This document shows, piece after piece, positions 48,124 through 58,586 of a DNA stretch of 64,000 nt. The DNA is from Bacteroidota bacterium. Its GTDB lineage: Bacteria; Bacteroidota; Bacteroidia; Bacteroidales; VadinHA17. The DNA lies in the NCBI GenBank assembly GCA_022561875.1, contig JADFQJ010000001.1:105085-169084 (forward strand), given 5' to 3'. The notes under the pieces were generated by a model. That model was not told the origin of the DNA. It searched no databases and was given only the letters and a program-made list of their open reading frames with translations. Within the stretch, counting starts at the first letter, position 1, and the number at the start of each line of letters is the position of its first letter. The translations under genes and the position numbers were made by a program.

Positions 48124-48740
48124 TATTTCGTAATAATTAAATATGAACCATTGGGACCAGGTACAGATCCTTTAACTATCAATATATTGTCTTCAGGGAT
48201 AATCTTCATCACTCTCAAGCTAATTGCCATAACCTGTTTTCCACCGTCTCTTCCAGCCATCCTCATCCCTTTAAAAACTCTTGAGGGGTCAGATGAACCA
48301 CCCAGAGATCCTGGCGCTCTCTCGCGGTTGTGTTGTCCGTGAGTTTTATCACCCACACCTTTAAAACCATGACGCTTAACAACTCCCTGAAATCCTTTTC
48401 CTTTTGTAATACCTTTGACATCCACCCAGGTATCATCGTTAAACAACTCAACATCCAGGGTGTCTCCTAATTTCACATCATCACCAAAACCTGTAAATTC
48501 AATAAGTTTTCTTTTTGGTGTGGTGTTAGCTTTTTTGAAATGCCCTTTTTCTGGGTTTGAAGTCCGTTTTTCATTTTTATCATCGAACCCAAGCTGAACA
48601 ACTTCATACCCATCTTTCTCTTTTGTTTTAATTTGAGTAATCACACATGGGCCAGCTTTTATAACTGTACATGGAATATTCTTTCCTTCCTCATTAAAAA
48701 CGGAAGTCATTCCTACTTTTTTCCCAATTAATCCCTGCAT
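48123..48740 (-). CDS. rplC: ribosomal protein uL3
   Basis: uL3 reaches the peptidyl transferase centre and initiates 50S assembly. The 205 residues begin [20 protein letters not shown] and include the central loop [20 protein letters not shown] with [14 protein letters not shown] after it. It is 19 bases after rpsJ. Confidence 0.97.
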   Translation of the reverse strand: MQGLIGKKVGMTSVFNEEGKNIPCTVIKAGPCVITQIKTKEKDGYEVVQLGFDDKNEKRTSNPEKGHFKKANTTPKRKLIEFTGFGDDVKLGDTLDVELFNDDTWVDVKGITKGKGFQGVVKRHGFKGVGDKTHGQHNRERAPGSLGGSSDPSRVFKGMRMAGRDGGKQVMAISLRVMKIIPEDNILIVKGSVPGPNGSYLIITK

Positions 48741-48759
48741 TTTCCCTTCTTTTTAATAA

Positions 48760-49065
48760 TTACACTTTGATTTCAACCTCCACTCCACTTGGCAACTCCA
48801 GTTTCATTAAAGCATCGATAGTCTTAGGTGTTGAACTGTAAATGTCGAGGAGTCGTTTAAAAGAAGAAAGCTGAAACTGCTCACGTGACTTTTTATTCAC
48901 GAACGGAGAACGCAAAACTGTAAATACACGCTTATGTGTTGGTAATGGTATTGGACCACTAACAATCGCACCTGTGGATTTAACTGTTTTAACGATCTTC
49001 TCAGCTGACCTATCAACCAGGTTATGGTCGTAAGACTTTAATTTTATTCTGATCTTTTGGCTCAT
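48760..49065 (-). CDS. rpsJ: ribosomal protein uS10
   Basis: uS10 is in the 30S head and also acts as NusE in antitermination. The 101 residues contain [20 protein letters not shown] and [20 protein letters not shown]. It follows fusA by ten bases, the str-S10 joint without tuf that is usual in Bacteroidota. Confidence 0.97.
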   Translation of the reverse strand: MSQKIRIKLKSYDHNLVDRSAEKIVKTVKSTGAIVSGPIPLPTHKRVFTVLRSPFVNKKSREQFQLSSFKRLLDIYSSTPKTIDALMKLELPSGVEVEIKV

Positions 49066-49075
49066 TATTATTCAG

Positions 49076-51181
49076 TTATACTAATATTTTTCCTTTTGAA
49101 CTCTCAATTATCTCATTTGATAGTACAGGAGGCACCTCGTCGTAGCGAGAAAATTCCATTGATGAAGTTGCCCTGCCTGACGTAATTGAACGCAGAACAG
49201 TAACATACCCGAAAGTCTCCATCAGGGGTACAATAGCTTTAATAACCCTTGCTTCCGACCTGGATTCCATACCCTGTACCTGTCCGCGTCTTCTATTTAT
49301 ATCTGAAATGATATCACCCATGTATTCCTCGGGAGTTACCACCTCAATTGACATGATTGGCTCAAGCAGCACGGGGTTTGCTTTTTGTGTTGCTTTACGG
49401 TAAGCCATTCTGGCTGCAATCTCAAAAGACATACCATCTGAATCAACAGGATGGAAAGAACCGTCTTTTAAAACAACCTTTAGATTGTCCATTTTATAAC
49501 CCGCCAAAGGACCATTAAACATAGCACTCCGGAACCCTTTTTCTATTGCCGGAATAAACTCTCTTGGCACATTACCACCTTTGATCTCATTAATAAATTG
49601 CAATCCTTCTTCACCTTTATCAACCGGCGAAATTTCAACAACGATATGGGCAAATTTTCCTTTTCCCCCTGTTTGCTTCTTGAAAATCTCTGTCTGTCTG
49701 ATATTTATTGTAATCGCCTCTTTATAAGACACCCGTGGTATTCCCTGATTGCATTCAATATTAAATTCGCGTTTAATACGATCTATCAGTATCTCCAGGT
49801 GCAATTCTCCCATACCACTTATTATTGTTTGTCCTGACTCTTCATCTGTCTTCACCTGAAAAGTCGGATCTTCTTCTGATAATTTTCTAAGAGCAATTTC
49901 CAGCTTATCTACATCGGCCTGTGTCTTTGGCTCAATCGCAATCTCTATAACAGGCTCGGGGAAAACCATTGACTCCAGAGAGATTGGTTGTTTTATATCA
50001 CAAAGTGTGTCACCTGTTTTCAGAGATTTAAACCCTACTGCAGCGCAAATATCTCCTGCTTCAATCTTATCTTTTGGGGTCTGTTTGTTGGCATGCATCT
50101 GGTAAAGGCGGGTAATTCTTTCACGTTTGTTGGTTCTGGGATTATATACTACCGAATTGGAATGGATAGTCCCTGAATAGACTCTTAAATACGCCAGTCT
50201 TCCAACAAACGGATCTGTTGCAATTTTAAAAGCCAGAGCAGCCATAGGTTGTTCATTATCAGGGCTTCTGCTGATCTCTTTATTATTTTTTGGATGAATT
50301 CCCTTAATTGGCCCTACATCAAGCGGGCTTGGTAAATAACCGGCAATAGCATCCATCAGTCTCTGCACACCCTTGTTCTTAAAAGCTGATCCACACATTA
50401 CAGGAACAATAGTCCTTTCAATTGTCGACCTCCTGATTACATCGCGAATCTCTTCAGAAGTGATTGAATTTGGATCTTCAAAATATCTTTCAAGGAGTGA
50501 ATCGTCTGTTTCTGCCACTGCTTCAAGCAGTTTTTCCCTCCACTCAGCAGTTTCATCTTTCAGGTTTTTAGGAATTTCAACCAGATTGTAATTCGTACCC
50601 AATGTTTCGTCATCATACCAAACTACGGCTTTATTGTCAATCAGGTCAATTACTCCTATAAAGGAATCCTCTGAACCTATCGGAATTTGAATAGGCACAG
50701 CATTTGACTTCAATTTATCTCGTATTTGGTTTACAACTCCGTAATAATCTGCACCAACCCGGTCCATTTTATTAACAAATGCAATCCGGGGAACATTATA
50801 GTTATTGGCTTGCCGCCATACAGTTTCCGACTGCGGTTCCACGCCTCCAACAGCACAAAAAATAGCTACAGCGCCATCAAGCACTCTGAGCGATCTTTCA
50901 ACCTCAACCGTAAAATCAACATGTCCGGGAGTGTCGATAATATTAATTTTATAATCTGTATCCTGATATTTCCAGAAGGTAGTAGTTGCAGCCGAAGTTA
51001 TTGTAATGCCTCGTTCCTGTTCCTGTACCATCCAGTCCATTTGAGCTGCCCCATCATGTACTTCACCCATACGATGTGTTATTCCCGTATAAAACAATAT
51101 CCTCTCGGTAGTTGTTGTCTTACCGGCATCAATATGGGCCATGATCCCAATATTCCTCGTATATTTTAAATTCTTATTCAT
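49076..51181 (-). CDS. fusA: translation elongation factor G
   Basis: EF-G moves tRNAs and mRNA through the ribosome and, with RRF, recycles it. The 701 residues have intact GTPase motifs: [11 protein letters not shown] (15-25), the switch [18 protein letters not shown] with the catalytic His and NKMD. Domain IV near the end carries the decoding-centre tip. It is the canonical copy, in contrast to the diverged paralogue at 52373-54532. It lies between rpsG and rpsJ. Confidence 0.97.
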   Translation of the reverse strand: MNKNLKYTRNIGIMAHIDAGKTTTTERILFYTGITHRMGEVHDGAAQMDWMVQEQERGITITSAATTTFWKYQDTDYKINIIDTPGHVDFTVEVERSLRVLDGAVAIFCAVGGVEPQSETVWRQANNYNVPRIAFVNKMDRVGADYYGVVNQIRDKLKSNAVPIQIPIGSEDSFIGVIDLIDNKAVVWYDDETLGTNYNLVEIPKNLKDETAEWREKLLEAVAETDDSLLERYFEDPNSITSEEIRDVIRRSTIERTIVPVMCGSAFKNKGVQRLMDAIAGYLPSPLDVGPIKGIHPKNNKEISRSPDNEQPMAALAFKIATDPFVGRLAYLRVYSGTIHSNSVVYNPRTNKRERITRLYQMHANKQTPKDKIEAGDICAAVGFKSLKTGDTLCDIKQPISLESMVFPEPVIEIAIEPKTQADVDKLEIALRKLSEEDPTFQVKTDEESGQTIISGMGELHLEILIDRIKREFNIECNQGIPRVSYKEAITINIRQTEIFKKQTGGKGKFAHIVVEISPVDKGEEGLQFINEIKGGNVPREFIPAIEKGFRSAMFNGPLAGYKMDNLKVVLKDGSFHPVDSDGMSFEIAARMAYRKATQKANPVLLEPIMSIEVVTPEEYMGDIISDINRRRGQVQGMESRSEARVIKAIVPLMETFGYVTVLRSITSGRATSSMEFSRYDEVPPVLSNEIIESSKGKILV

Positions 51182-51210
51182 TCTCAGATCAAACTCTTTT
51201 AAACAGCTGT

Positions 51211-51687
51211 TTAAAACCTGAAATGCGCAAAAGCTTTGTTTGCTTCAGCCATTCTATGTGTTTCTTCTTTCTTTTTATATGCTCCACCTTCCTGATTATA
51301 GGCGGCAATTATTTCGGCTGCCAGCTTATCACTCATAGTTCTTCCTGTTCTTTTCCGGGAGAATTTAATCAGGTTTTTTATACTGATTGAAACTTTCCTG
51401 ATAGGACGTACCTCCAATGGAACCTGGAAGGTTGCTCCACCAATTCTGCGACTTTTAACCTCAACCTGCGGAGTAACATTTTCAAGTGCTTTTTTCCATA
51501 TCACAAGAGGTGTATTTTCATCGTCTTTCACTTTCTCTTCTATAATATCCATAGCATTGTAAAAAATTTTATATGAAAGGCTTTTTTTTCCCCTCATCAT
51601 CAGGTTATTAACAAATTCTGAAACCAGGATATCATTATACCTTGGATCGGGTACCAAAAGTCTTTTTTTAGCTCTGGATTTTCTCAT
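51211..51687 (-). CDS. rpsG: ribosomal protein uS7
   Basis: uS7 nucleates the 30S head and, in E. coli, represses the str operon. The 158 residues start [20 protein letters not shown] and contain [20 protein letters not shown] with VPLEVRP following and end in [15 protein letters not shown]. It lies between rpsL and fusA. Confidence 0.97.
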   Translation of the reverse strand: MRKSRAKKRLLVPDPRYNDILVSEFVNNLMMRGKKSLSYKIFYNAMDIIEEKVKDDENTPLVIWKKALENVTPQVEVKSRRIGGATFQVPLEVRPIRKVSISIKNLIKFSRKRTGRTMSDKLAAEIIAAYNQEGGAYKKKEETHRMAEANKAFAHFRF

Positions 51688-51714
51688 TATCTGAATCCTT
51701 CAATGATTAATTAA

Positions 51715-52089
51715 TTATTTTCTGGGTCGTTTTGTGCCGTACTTTGAACGCCGCTGGGTTCTCCCTTCAACACCGGATGTATCAAGTGCACCTCTGATAA
51801 GATGGTACCTGACACCGGGAAGATCTTTAACCCTTCCGCCCCTGATTAATACAATTGAGTGCTCCTGCAGGTTATGTCCCTCACCAGGTATATATGAGTT
51901 CACTTCCTTACCGTTTGTAAGCCTAACCCTTGCAACTTTCCTCATAGCAGAATTAGGTTTCTTCGGAGTGGTTGTATAAACTCTGACACATACCCCTCTT
52001 CTTTGAGGACAAGAGTCCAATGCCGGGGCTTTACTTTTTTCAACCAGACTTTTCCTCCCTTTTCGTACTAATTGCTGTATTGTCGGCAT
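51715..52089 (-). CDS. rpsL: ribosomal protein uS12
   Basis: uS12 monitors codon-anticodon pairing. The 124 residues start [20 protein letters not shown] and contain [20 protein letters not shown] and [20 protein letters not shown]. The Lys in TPKKPNS and in RVKDLPG are the wild-type streptomycin-sensitive residues. It is the first gene of the ribosomal supercluster that runs to eno. Confidence 0.97.
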   Translation of the reverse strand: MPTIQQLVRKGRKSLVEKSKAPALDSCPQRRGVCVRVYTTTPKKPNSAMRKVARVRLTNGKEVNSYIPGEGHNLQEHSIVLIRGGRVKDLPGVRYHLIRGALDTSGVEGRTQRRSKYGTKRPRK

Positions 52090-52132
52090 ATAATCACGTA
52101 TTTACGTTAAAAAAAATTACTAAATTGGTGTG

Positions 52133-52162
52133 CAAAGGTATTCTTTTTTTCCAAAAAACAAG
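52133..52162 (-). promoter_or_regulatory. candidate promoter of the str-S10-spc-alpha supercluster
   Basis: The minus strand reads CTTG (52162-52159), 18 bases, then TACCTTTG (52140-52133), a close fit to TTTG-N19-TAnnTTTG. It lies 44 bases upstream of the rpsL ATG. Confidence 0.5.
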
Positions 52163-52283
52163 AGTGATCGTTAATTAATTTTTAATCGAAACAACCTGGA
52201 AATCGGAGAGATTGTGATTTGTTGTTTTTTGTTCGTTTTTTAATTTGGTTGCAAACAAAAGCTTTTTTAATAATAACAGGGCT

Positions 52284-52313
52284 ATTGATTGTTGTGAAAA
52301 ATTATTAATTTTG
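52284..52313 (+). promoter_or_regulatory. candidate promoter of the EF-G paralogue
   Basis: ATTG (52284-52287), 18 bases, then TAATTTTG (52306-52313). The ATG is 60 bases downstream. It is divergent from the rpsL promoter, with about 120 bases between them. Confidence 0.45.
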
Positions 52314-52372
52314 GGACGCAAAATTCAGAGATTATTGTACAATATCTTTAATTCAAAAATATTTAATAAACA

Positions 52373-54532
52373 ATGAAAACGTATCAGGCCGATAAGATAA
52401 AAAATATTGCCATTTTAGGAAATGCCGGTTCAGGCAAAACCACCCTGGCTGAAGCCATCCTGTTAACCGGAGGTATTATTAAAAGAAAGGGACAAGTTGA
52501 AAAGAAAAATACAGCCTCCGATTACAAAAGAGCAGAACAGGAAAACACAAGTTCTATTTTTTCCTCTGTTTTGTATACCGTTTATAATGATAATAAAATA
52601 AATATAATTGATGTCCCGGGTCTTGACGATTTTGTTGGAGGAGTGATATCCGGCCTGAATCCTGTGGAAACCGGCATTATGGTAATAAACGCCCAAAATG
52701 GTGTGGAAGTGGGAACTGAGATACATTTCCGTCATTCAGAAACCCTGAAAAAACCTTTAATATTTGCCGTGAACCTCCTCGACCATGAAAAATCAAACTT
52801 TGAGAAAACTATCGAGTCTTTGAAGGAGAGATTTGGCAATAATATTGTACTTACTCAATTCCCTGTCAATGAAGGACCTGGATTCAACTCCTTTATCGAT
52901 GTAATAAAGATGAAGATGTATAAATATCCCAACGATGGAGGCAAACCCGAAATAACCGATATTCCATCAGATCATTTAGCCCATGCTGAAGATCTGCAAA
53001 ATGAATTGATAGAAAAAGCAGCGGAAAATGATGAGGAACTTATGGAGATCTTCTTTGAAAAAGAAACTCTTGATGAAAATGAAATGCGAACAGGAATTAA
53101 AGAAGGACTTATCCAGAGAGGAATATTCCCTGTTTTTTGCATATCAGCAAAAAAAGATATCGGTATCGACAGATTGATGGAGTTTGTAGTAAACACGGCC
53201 CCGGCACCCGCAGATATGCCACCACCTGTTAACGCTGAAGGAAATGAGATTAAATGTGACCCGAATGGCCCTGCATCTTTATTTGTTTTTAAATCTTCAT
53301 ATGAAGAGCATATCGGAGAAGTGAATTTCTTTAAAGTGATGTCAGGTAAAATATCTGAAGGAATAGACCTTATTAATACTATAACACAAAACAAAGAAAG
53401 GATCTCTCAAATATTTGTTGTGGCTGGAAAAAACAGGGAAAAAGTACCTGAAATGGTAGCAGGGGATATTGGAGCAACAGTAAAACTAAAGGAAACAAGA
53501 ACTAATCATACACTGAATATTGCCGGTGAAAACTGGGCATTTAATGAAATTGATTATCCTGAACCTAAATACAGAACCGCTATTAAGCCTTTAAGTGAAG
53601 TGGACGAGGAAAAGCTGGGTGAAGCTCTTCACCGAATGCATGAAGAGGATCCAACAATCCTGATCGAATATTCCAAAGAATTGAAACAAATTATCGTTTT
53701 TGGACAGGGAGAGCACCACCTGAATATCCTGAAATGGCATCTGGATAATATTTTTAATATTAATTCAGAATACGTGCCTCCACGAATACCTTATCGCGAA
53801 ACAATTACCAAAGCTGCACAAGCTAATTACAGACACAAAAAGCAATCGGGAGGAGCAGGCCAGTTCGGTGAGGTCTACATGATTATTGAACCCTTCAGAG
53901 AAGGAATGGATAACCCTAAACTATATAAAATCAATGGTCGTGATATCAAAGTATCAGTCAGAAAAAAAGAAGAGCATGATCTGGACTGGGGAGGAAAACT
54001 TGTTTTTTATAATTGTATCGTTGGAGGTTCAATTGATGCCAGGTTTTTACCTGCTATTTTGAAAGGTATTATGGAAAAAATGGAAGAAGGTCCTCTTACC
54101 GGATCATACGCAAGGGATATTTGTGTTGCCGTATATGACGGTAAGATGCACCCTGTTGATTCTAACGAGATATCCTTCAGACTTGCAGGAAGAAATGCAT
54201 TCAGTATGGCATTTAAAAATGCAGGTCCGAAAATTATGGAACCTGTGTATGAAGTAGAAATTCTTGTCCCCTCAGACAGGATGGGAGATGTAATGAGTGA
54301 CCTCCAGGGAAGACGGGGCATAGTGCTGGGAATGAGTAGCGAAAAAGGGTTTGAAAAAATCTCTGCTAAAGTGCCATTGGCCGAAATGAATAAGTACTCC
54401 ACTGCACTTAGCTCTCTCACTAACGGAAGGGCTATATATACTATGAAATTCTTAGAGTATGTTCAGGTGCCAGGCGACCTGCAGGAAGAACTTATCAAAA
54501 AGTTTGAAGAAGAGGAAGAGGAAGAAAAGTAA
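52373..54532 (+). CDS. EF-G-like translation GTPase with degenerate G motifs
   Basis: This 719-residue paralogue of EF-G has the full five-domain length, ending in an acidic tail (KKFEEEEEEEK). The P-loop is intact (GNAGSGKT, residues 16-23). The G3 motif reads DVPGLDDF at 80-87, so the catalytic His of DxPGH is Leu84. G4 reads NLLD at 134-137 in place of NKxD, and the switch I RGIT is NTSS. Domain III-V segments are well kept (HEEDPTILIEYS, FGQGEHHLNILKWHL). It may bind the ribosome but hydrolyse GTP poorly or bind nucleotide differently. Such EF-G-like proteins occur in Bacteroidota; the role is unknown. Confidence 0.85.
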   Translation: MKTYQADKIKNIAILGNAGSGKTTLAEAILLTGGIIKRKGQVEKKNTASDYKRAEQENTSSIFSSVLYTVYNDNKINIIDVPGLDDFVGGVISGLNPVETGIMVINAQNGVEVGTEIHFRHSETLKKPLIFAVNLLDHEKSNFEKTIESLKERFGNNIVLTQFPVNEGPGFNSFIDVIKMKMYKYPNDGGKPEITDIPSDHLAHAEDLQNELIEKAAENDEELMEIFFEKETLDENEMRTGIKEGLIQRGIFPVFCISAKKDIGIDRLMEFVVNTAPAPADMPPPVNAEGNEIKCDPNGPASLFVFKSSYEEHIGEVNFFKVMSGKISEGIDLINTITQNKERISQIFVVAGKNREKVPEMVAGDIGATVKLKETRTNHTLNIAGENWAFNEIDYPEPKYRTAIKPLSEVDEEKLGEALHRMHEEDPTILIEYSKELKQIIVFGQGEHHLNILKWHLDNIFNINSEYVPPRIPYRETITKAAQANYRHKKQSGGAGQFGEVYMIIEPFREGMDNPKLYKINGRDIKVSVRKKEEHDLDWGGKLVFYNCIVGGSIDARFLPAILKGIMEKMEEGPLTGSYARDICVAVYDGKMHPVDSNEISFRLAGRNAFSMAFKNAGPKIMEPVYEVEILVPSDRMGDVMSDLQGRRGIVLGMSSEKGFEKISAKVPLAEMNKYSTALSSLTNGRAIYTMKFLEYVQVPGDLQEELIKKFEEEEEEEK

Positions 54533-54634
54533 GACATAAAACTTTTACGAACTAACTATTGTTGACTGCCGACTGCTTTTTTTCTCCTTACTTAACTCTC
54601 TCAATATTTCTTCGTCCACCGTAGCTTTCTCCGA

Positions 54635-54655
54635 CCTCCGTAGTTTTTACGGAGG
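54635..54655. repeat. 8-bp stem hairpin CCTCCGTA/TACGGAGG
   Basis: CCTCCGTA (54635-54642), loop GTTTT, TACGGAGG (54648-54655). It is nested in a longer quasi-palindromic element (about 54618-54665) with echoes CCGTAGCTTTCTCCG and GGAGATAGCGAGG. It lies between two convergent genes and could end transcription of both, but no T-run follows. Confidence 0.5.
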
Positions 54656-54760
54656 AGATAGCGAGGATAAATTTAATTTTGCCAACTGCGTTTTGCCAAC
54701 TGCAAATTTTTCTTAATTCGTAAAGATTAAGTTGACTCATCACAAGCTTTGAAACCAGGA

Positions 54761-56026
54761 TCAGTGTTTCTCGCGAAGGAGGTACACAATCCCCCTGTAT
54801 TCTTTACCTTTATATGAAACATCATCGTAGCCTACCGCCCTTATGATATAGTAATATATACCCGGACTTGCATCCGATCTGCCATTTATTTTTCCATCCC
54901 ATCCTTCCCAATCCTTTATATTTGCACCATGACCTGTATATTCATATATTTTTTTTCCAAGCCGGTTGAATATTTGAACATATATACTTTGTAACGAACG
55001 ACCGGCAACAATAAATCTGTCATTATATCCATCTTCGTTTGGAGTAAATACATTAGGGATATTAAGAGCAGAAGGATCAACCTTTATATACTGAAATTTA
55101 AATGTGTCAACACAGCCATCTTCACTTTTAGCAACCAGAACTACCTCATAATCAATATTCGGATCATAATAGGTATGAGGCTCCGGGGTCTCCAGTATGG
55201 AAATTGTATCATCGCCAAAACGCCATTCATACTCAACGGCATTCAGAGATTTATTTGTAAACGAAACCTCTAAAGGAGCTTCCCCTTCAGATGGGTCAGG
55301 CTCAAAATCCGCCTTCACATGAATTGATTCATAAAACAAGGATGTCTCGTTTGAACATCCGAAACTATCGGTTACGGTAAGGTAAAACCATGTGTCCGCA
55401 TAAGGAGGTTGATACGTTACAGGATTGATCTCAAGATCCGGATATGGAATGGGAGTTTCCGGATCAGCCCACCAGAGAAAATTCACTCCATTTTCGAGCA
55501 AAATCCCGGAATTGTCATTTGTATCATAATATGAAAAGGGTGCAGGATCTGCAAATCCATTAAATGCAATATACTCACAAGTACGATTTTGAATCCTTAT
55601 ACTATCATATGGCCGGTCAGCAAACACCCATGCAATAAATGAGGTGTCCATGCTGCCTGCATCCCTGACCCTCACCATGTATCCTCCTGATTCCAGATTC
55701 ACAACCGTTGATGAACTTTCATTTTCATCAATCTGAAATGACGGATCAAAAACAGAATCTGATGGATTATATCTGCTCCATTCAAATGTCCACCCTGCTG
55801 CTCCTCCCGGAAGGGTTGCCATTAGTTCACCAACTGAAAAATTCTCATCTCCCTGTGGTACACAAAAAATAAAAATAGGGTCTTTTCTTTCCGGTTCACC
55901 GGGATAAGAAGTATATCTTACTGCGGATGCTGACGAAGAGGTGATCTGTGAATGGGCTAATAAACCCGATACCATATAAAAGAAAATAAAAAATCCTGAT
56001 CTCCTGATCAATCCAAACCAGCCCAT
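54761..56026 (-). CDS. PKD-domain protein with gliding-motility/T9SS type B C-terminal domain
   Basis: From ATG 56026 this is a secreted 421-residue protein with a signal peptide (RRSGFFIFFYMVSGLLAHSQ). Beta-rich repeats follow, with a PKD-like domain at about 240-315 in original numbering (LEVSFTNKSLNAVEYEWRFG). The C-terminus is the gliding-motility-associated domain used as a type B T9SS signal, with NIPNVFTPNEDGYNDRFIV, VQIFNRLGKKIYEY, WDGKINGR and PGIYYYIIRA. It should be exported to the cell surface or medium. No enzyme domain is seen, so an adhesive or structural role is possible. Confidence 0.85.
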   Translation of the reverse strand: MGWFGLIRRSGFFIFFYMVSGLLAHSQITSSSASAVRYTSYPGEPERKDPIFIFCVPQGDENFSVGELMATLPGGAAGWTFEWSRYNPSDSVFDPSFQIDENESSSTVVNLESGGYMVRVRDAGSMDTSFIAWVFADRPYDSIRIQNRTCEYIAFNGFADPAPFSYYDTNDNSGILLENGVNFLWWADPETPIPYPDLEINPVTYQPPYADTWFYLTVTDSFGCSNETSLFYESIHVKADFEPDPSEGEAPLEVSFTNKSLNAVEYEWRFGDDTISILETPEPHTYYDPNIDYEVVLVAKSEDGCVDTFKFQYIKVDPSALNIPNVFTPNEDGYNDRFIVAGRSLQSIYVQIFNRLGKKIYEYTGHGANIKDWEGWDGKINGRSDASPGIYYYIIRAVGYDDVSYKGKEYRGIVYLLREKH

Positions 56027-56174
56027 ATAAAAACGATTCTTGAGTACCAACATGCTTAATTACTAACCCGCCTGGAGTGAAATTATTTTGTTAAACAAAT
56101 AAATTGAGAACATGGCTTCACAAAGTAATTAAAAAATATAATAATAGTTCACGTAATTATTATTGAACATATAT

Positions 56175-56182
56175 TAATTTTG
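56175..56182 (+). promoter_or_regulatory. candidate -7 box for uvrD
   Basis: TAATTTTG matches TAnnTTTG, 30 bases before the uvrD ATG. No good -33 element lies at the expected distance. Confidence 0.35.
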
Positions 56183-56212
56183 GTGCGATTTATTACCCGG
56201 TAAACTGATAAA

Positions 56213-58525
56213 ATGGAAGACTATCTTAAAGAACTAAATGAAGCACAGTTTGATGCGGTTGTTAATTACAAGGGTCCATCTCTAATCATTGCCGGGGCAG
56301 GTGCAGGAAAAACACGTGTTCTTACCTACAGAATTGCCCATCTGCTAAAACAGGGGATCCCTGCCCCTAACATTCTTGCACTCACATTTACCAACAAAGC
56401 AGCAAGAGAAATGAAAGATAGGATTACCGGGATCGTGGGTAAAGATACAGCAAAATACCTCTGGATGGGAACCTTCCACTCTATCTTTGCCAGAATACTA
56501 CGAAATGAAGGAGAGCAGCTCGGATATCCGGTAAAATATACAATTTACGATACCGCCGACTCAAAAAACCTTGTCAGGTCAATTATCAAAGAGCTTCATC
56601 TTGACGACAAAGTTTATAAGCCGGCTGAGATATTCGGTAAAATATCACGTGCAAAAAACAACCTTATCACACCACAGAAATACAGAAATGATCCGGACCT
56701 GTTAATTCGTGACGAACGTGCCGGGAAACCGATGATCGCAGAGATATTCAGAATTTATACAGCCAGATGTTTCAAAGCCGGTGCAATGGATTTTGACGAT
56801 CTTCTGGTTAATACCGAAATCCTGTTGCGAAACTTCCCAAAAACACTGAAAAAATACCAGGATCAGTTCCGGTATATACTTGTTGATGAGTACCAGGATA
56901 CCAATTATGTCCAGTTCAAAATCGTTAACCGGCTTGCTGAAGTTCATGATAATATTTGTGTAGTTGGTGATGATGCCCAGAGTATCTACTCCTTCAGAGG
57001 AGCAAAAATCGAGAATATACTGAACTTCCGGAATAATTATCCGGGATATAGTTTGTATAAGCTTGAAAGGAATTACCGTAGTACTCAAAACATTGTGAAT
57101 GCCTCAAATAGTGTAATTGCAAAAAATCAGGACCGTATCCCTAAAAAAGTATATTCCAGGAAAGAAACCGGCGAAAAAATAAAAGTGATCACAGCACTGA
57201 CAGATATCGAAGAAGGATTCATCATTTCCAATTCGGTGTTTGATACCAGTTTGCGGGAAAAAAACGATTACAGCAAATATGCGGTTTTGTACCGTACAAA
57301 TGCCCAATCAAGAATACTTGAAGAAGCATTCAGAAAACGAAATATCCCCTATAAAGTTTACGGAGGATTATCATTTTATCAACGCAAAGAGATCAAAGAT
57401 CTTCTTGCATATATCAAACTGATCGTAAATCATAAGGATGAAGAAGCTTTAAAAAGGATCATTAATTACCCCACCCGGGGTATCGGAAAAACCACACTGG
57501 ATAAGATTCTGAAATTCTCGGTGGATAATAGTTTAACAATATGGGAGGTCGTTACCAAACCGGATAAATATAAAATTGAAATTAACAAAGGGATACAAAA
57601 AAGAATTAACTTATTTGTAGAACAAATTGATTTTTTCACCTCCCAGCTGGATAAAAAAGACGCATATGATCTGGCAAAAGAAGTTGCCTTTAAAACCGGA
57701 ATACTGAAAGATCTTCATGATCCCGATTCACCCGAGATCATGTCTAAATATGACAATGTTCAGGAATTGCTCAATGGGATCAGGGAATTCACTTCAGGCA
57801 ATAAAAGTGAAGAAGATGAATTTCCCGGTCTTGGAGAATATCTCCAGGATGTATCCCTGCTTACAGACCAGGATACTGAAACAGAGAAAGATAAAGAAAA
57901 AGTTACATTGATGACTGTTCATTCTGCCAAAGGACTGGAATTTCAATATGTTTATGTTGCCGGACTTGAGGAGAAGCTGTTCCCTTCCTACATGTCATTT
58001 GATGATGCCAAAGATCTCGAAGAGGAACGCCGCCTGTTCTATGTTGCTATTACCCGTGCCGAGAAACAGGTATTCCTGAGCCATGCAAATACCAGGTACC
58101 GGTACGGCACCCTTATAAATCCCTCACCAAGCCGGTTTATCAGTGAAATAGATGATAAATATCTCGAATGGATCAATATCGATAATAAAACATCATCGAA
58201 CGAATTCGAACGGCGTAAATTCACACCTTCTCCAAAAAGTTATTACAAACCATATGACAGGGCTGCTTCATCGAAAAAACAAGATGTTAACTGGATTCCT
58301 GCAGGCAAAGTCAAACTTTCAAAAAGCAATTATAACAACTTTGCCAATGATTACCCTGAGCAGATCCAGACCGGAATGAATGTGGAACATATACGCTTCG
58401 GCATAGGAAAAGTACTCTCCCTCGATGGTGAGTTTCCCGATACTAAAGCAACCGTTTTTTTCCCAAATCATGGCCGGAAACGACTTCTCATAAAATTTGC
58501 CAAACTGAAAATTGTCAATAATTGA
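56213..58525 (+). CDS. uvrD: UvrD/PcrA-type DNA helicase
   Basis: This 770-residue superfamily 1A helicase unwinds DNA 3' to 5' in repair and replication restart. Motifs occur in order: Q-motif LNEAQFDAV, Walker A AGAGAGKTR (about 27-35), Ia LTFTNKAAREM, II DEYQDTNYVQ, III GDDAQSIYSFRGA, IV YRTNAQSR, V VTLMTVHSAKGLEF and VI FYVAITRAEKQ. The C-terminus has the PcrA/UvrD-like NVEHIRFGIGKV Tudor-like motif. It is complete and probably a PcrA-type enzyme. Confidence 0.93.
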   Translation: MEDYLKELNEAQFDAVVNYKGPSLIIAGAGAGKTRVLTYRIAHLLKQGIPAPNILALTFTNKAAREMKDRITGIVGKDTAKYLWMGTFHSIFARILRNEGEQLGYPVKYTIYDTADSKNLVRSIIKELHLDDKVYKPAEIFGKISRAKNNLITPQKYRNDPDLLIRDERAGKPMIAEIFRIYTARCFKAGAMDFDDLLVNTEILLRNFPKTLKKYQDQFRYILVDEYQDTNYVQFKIVNRLAEVHDNICVVGDDAQSIYSFRGAKIENILNFRNNYPGYSLYKLERNYRSTQNIVNASNSVIAKNQDRIPKKVYSRKETGEKIKVITALTDIEEGFIISNSVFDTSLREKNDYSKYAVLYRTNAQSRILEEAFRKRNIPYKVYGGLSFYQRKEIKDLLAYIKLIVNHKDEEALKRIINYPTRGIGKTTLDKILKFSVDNSLTIWEVVTKPDKYKIEINKGIQKRINLFVEQIDFFTSQLDKKDAYDLAKEVAFKTGILKDLHDPDSPEIMSKYDNVQELLNGIREFTSGNKSEEDEFPGLGEYLQDVSLLTDQDTETEKDKEKVTLMTVHSAKGLEFQYVYVAGLEEKLFPSYMSFDDAKDLEEERRLFYVAITRAEKQVFLSHANTRYRYGTLINPSPSRFISEIDDKYLEWINIDNKTSSNEFERRKFTPSPKSYYKPYDRAASSKKQDVNWIPAGKVKLSKSNYNNFANDYPEQIQTGMNVEHIRFGIGKVLSLDGEFPDTKATVFFPNHGRKRLLIKFAKLKIVNN

Positions 58526-58532
58526 TTTAATC

Positions 58533-58564
58533 TTTGATTTCTACATGAAATTCAATTAGATTTG
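58533..58564 (+). promoter_or_regulatory. promoter of the DUF4290-murA unit
   Basis: TTTG (58533-58536), 20 bases, TAGATTTG (58557-58564). Both boxes match the Bacteroidota consensus and the ATG is 22 bases downstream. This is the clearest plus-strand promoter in the window. Confidence 0.6.
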
Positions 58565-58586
58565 CCGGGTCAAGAATTTAGCTGTT

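Noticed and set aside
49066..49075. Missing tuf gene between fusA and rpsJ as an anomaly
   Set aside because: Its absence here is the normal order in Bacteroidota, where tuf lies elsewhere.
51715..52089. Streptomycin-resistance change in uS12
   Set aside because: The Lys residues in TPKKPNS and RVKDLPG are the wild-type ones.
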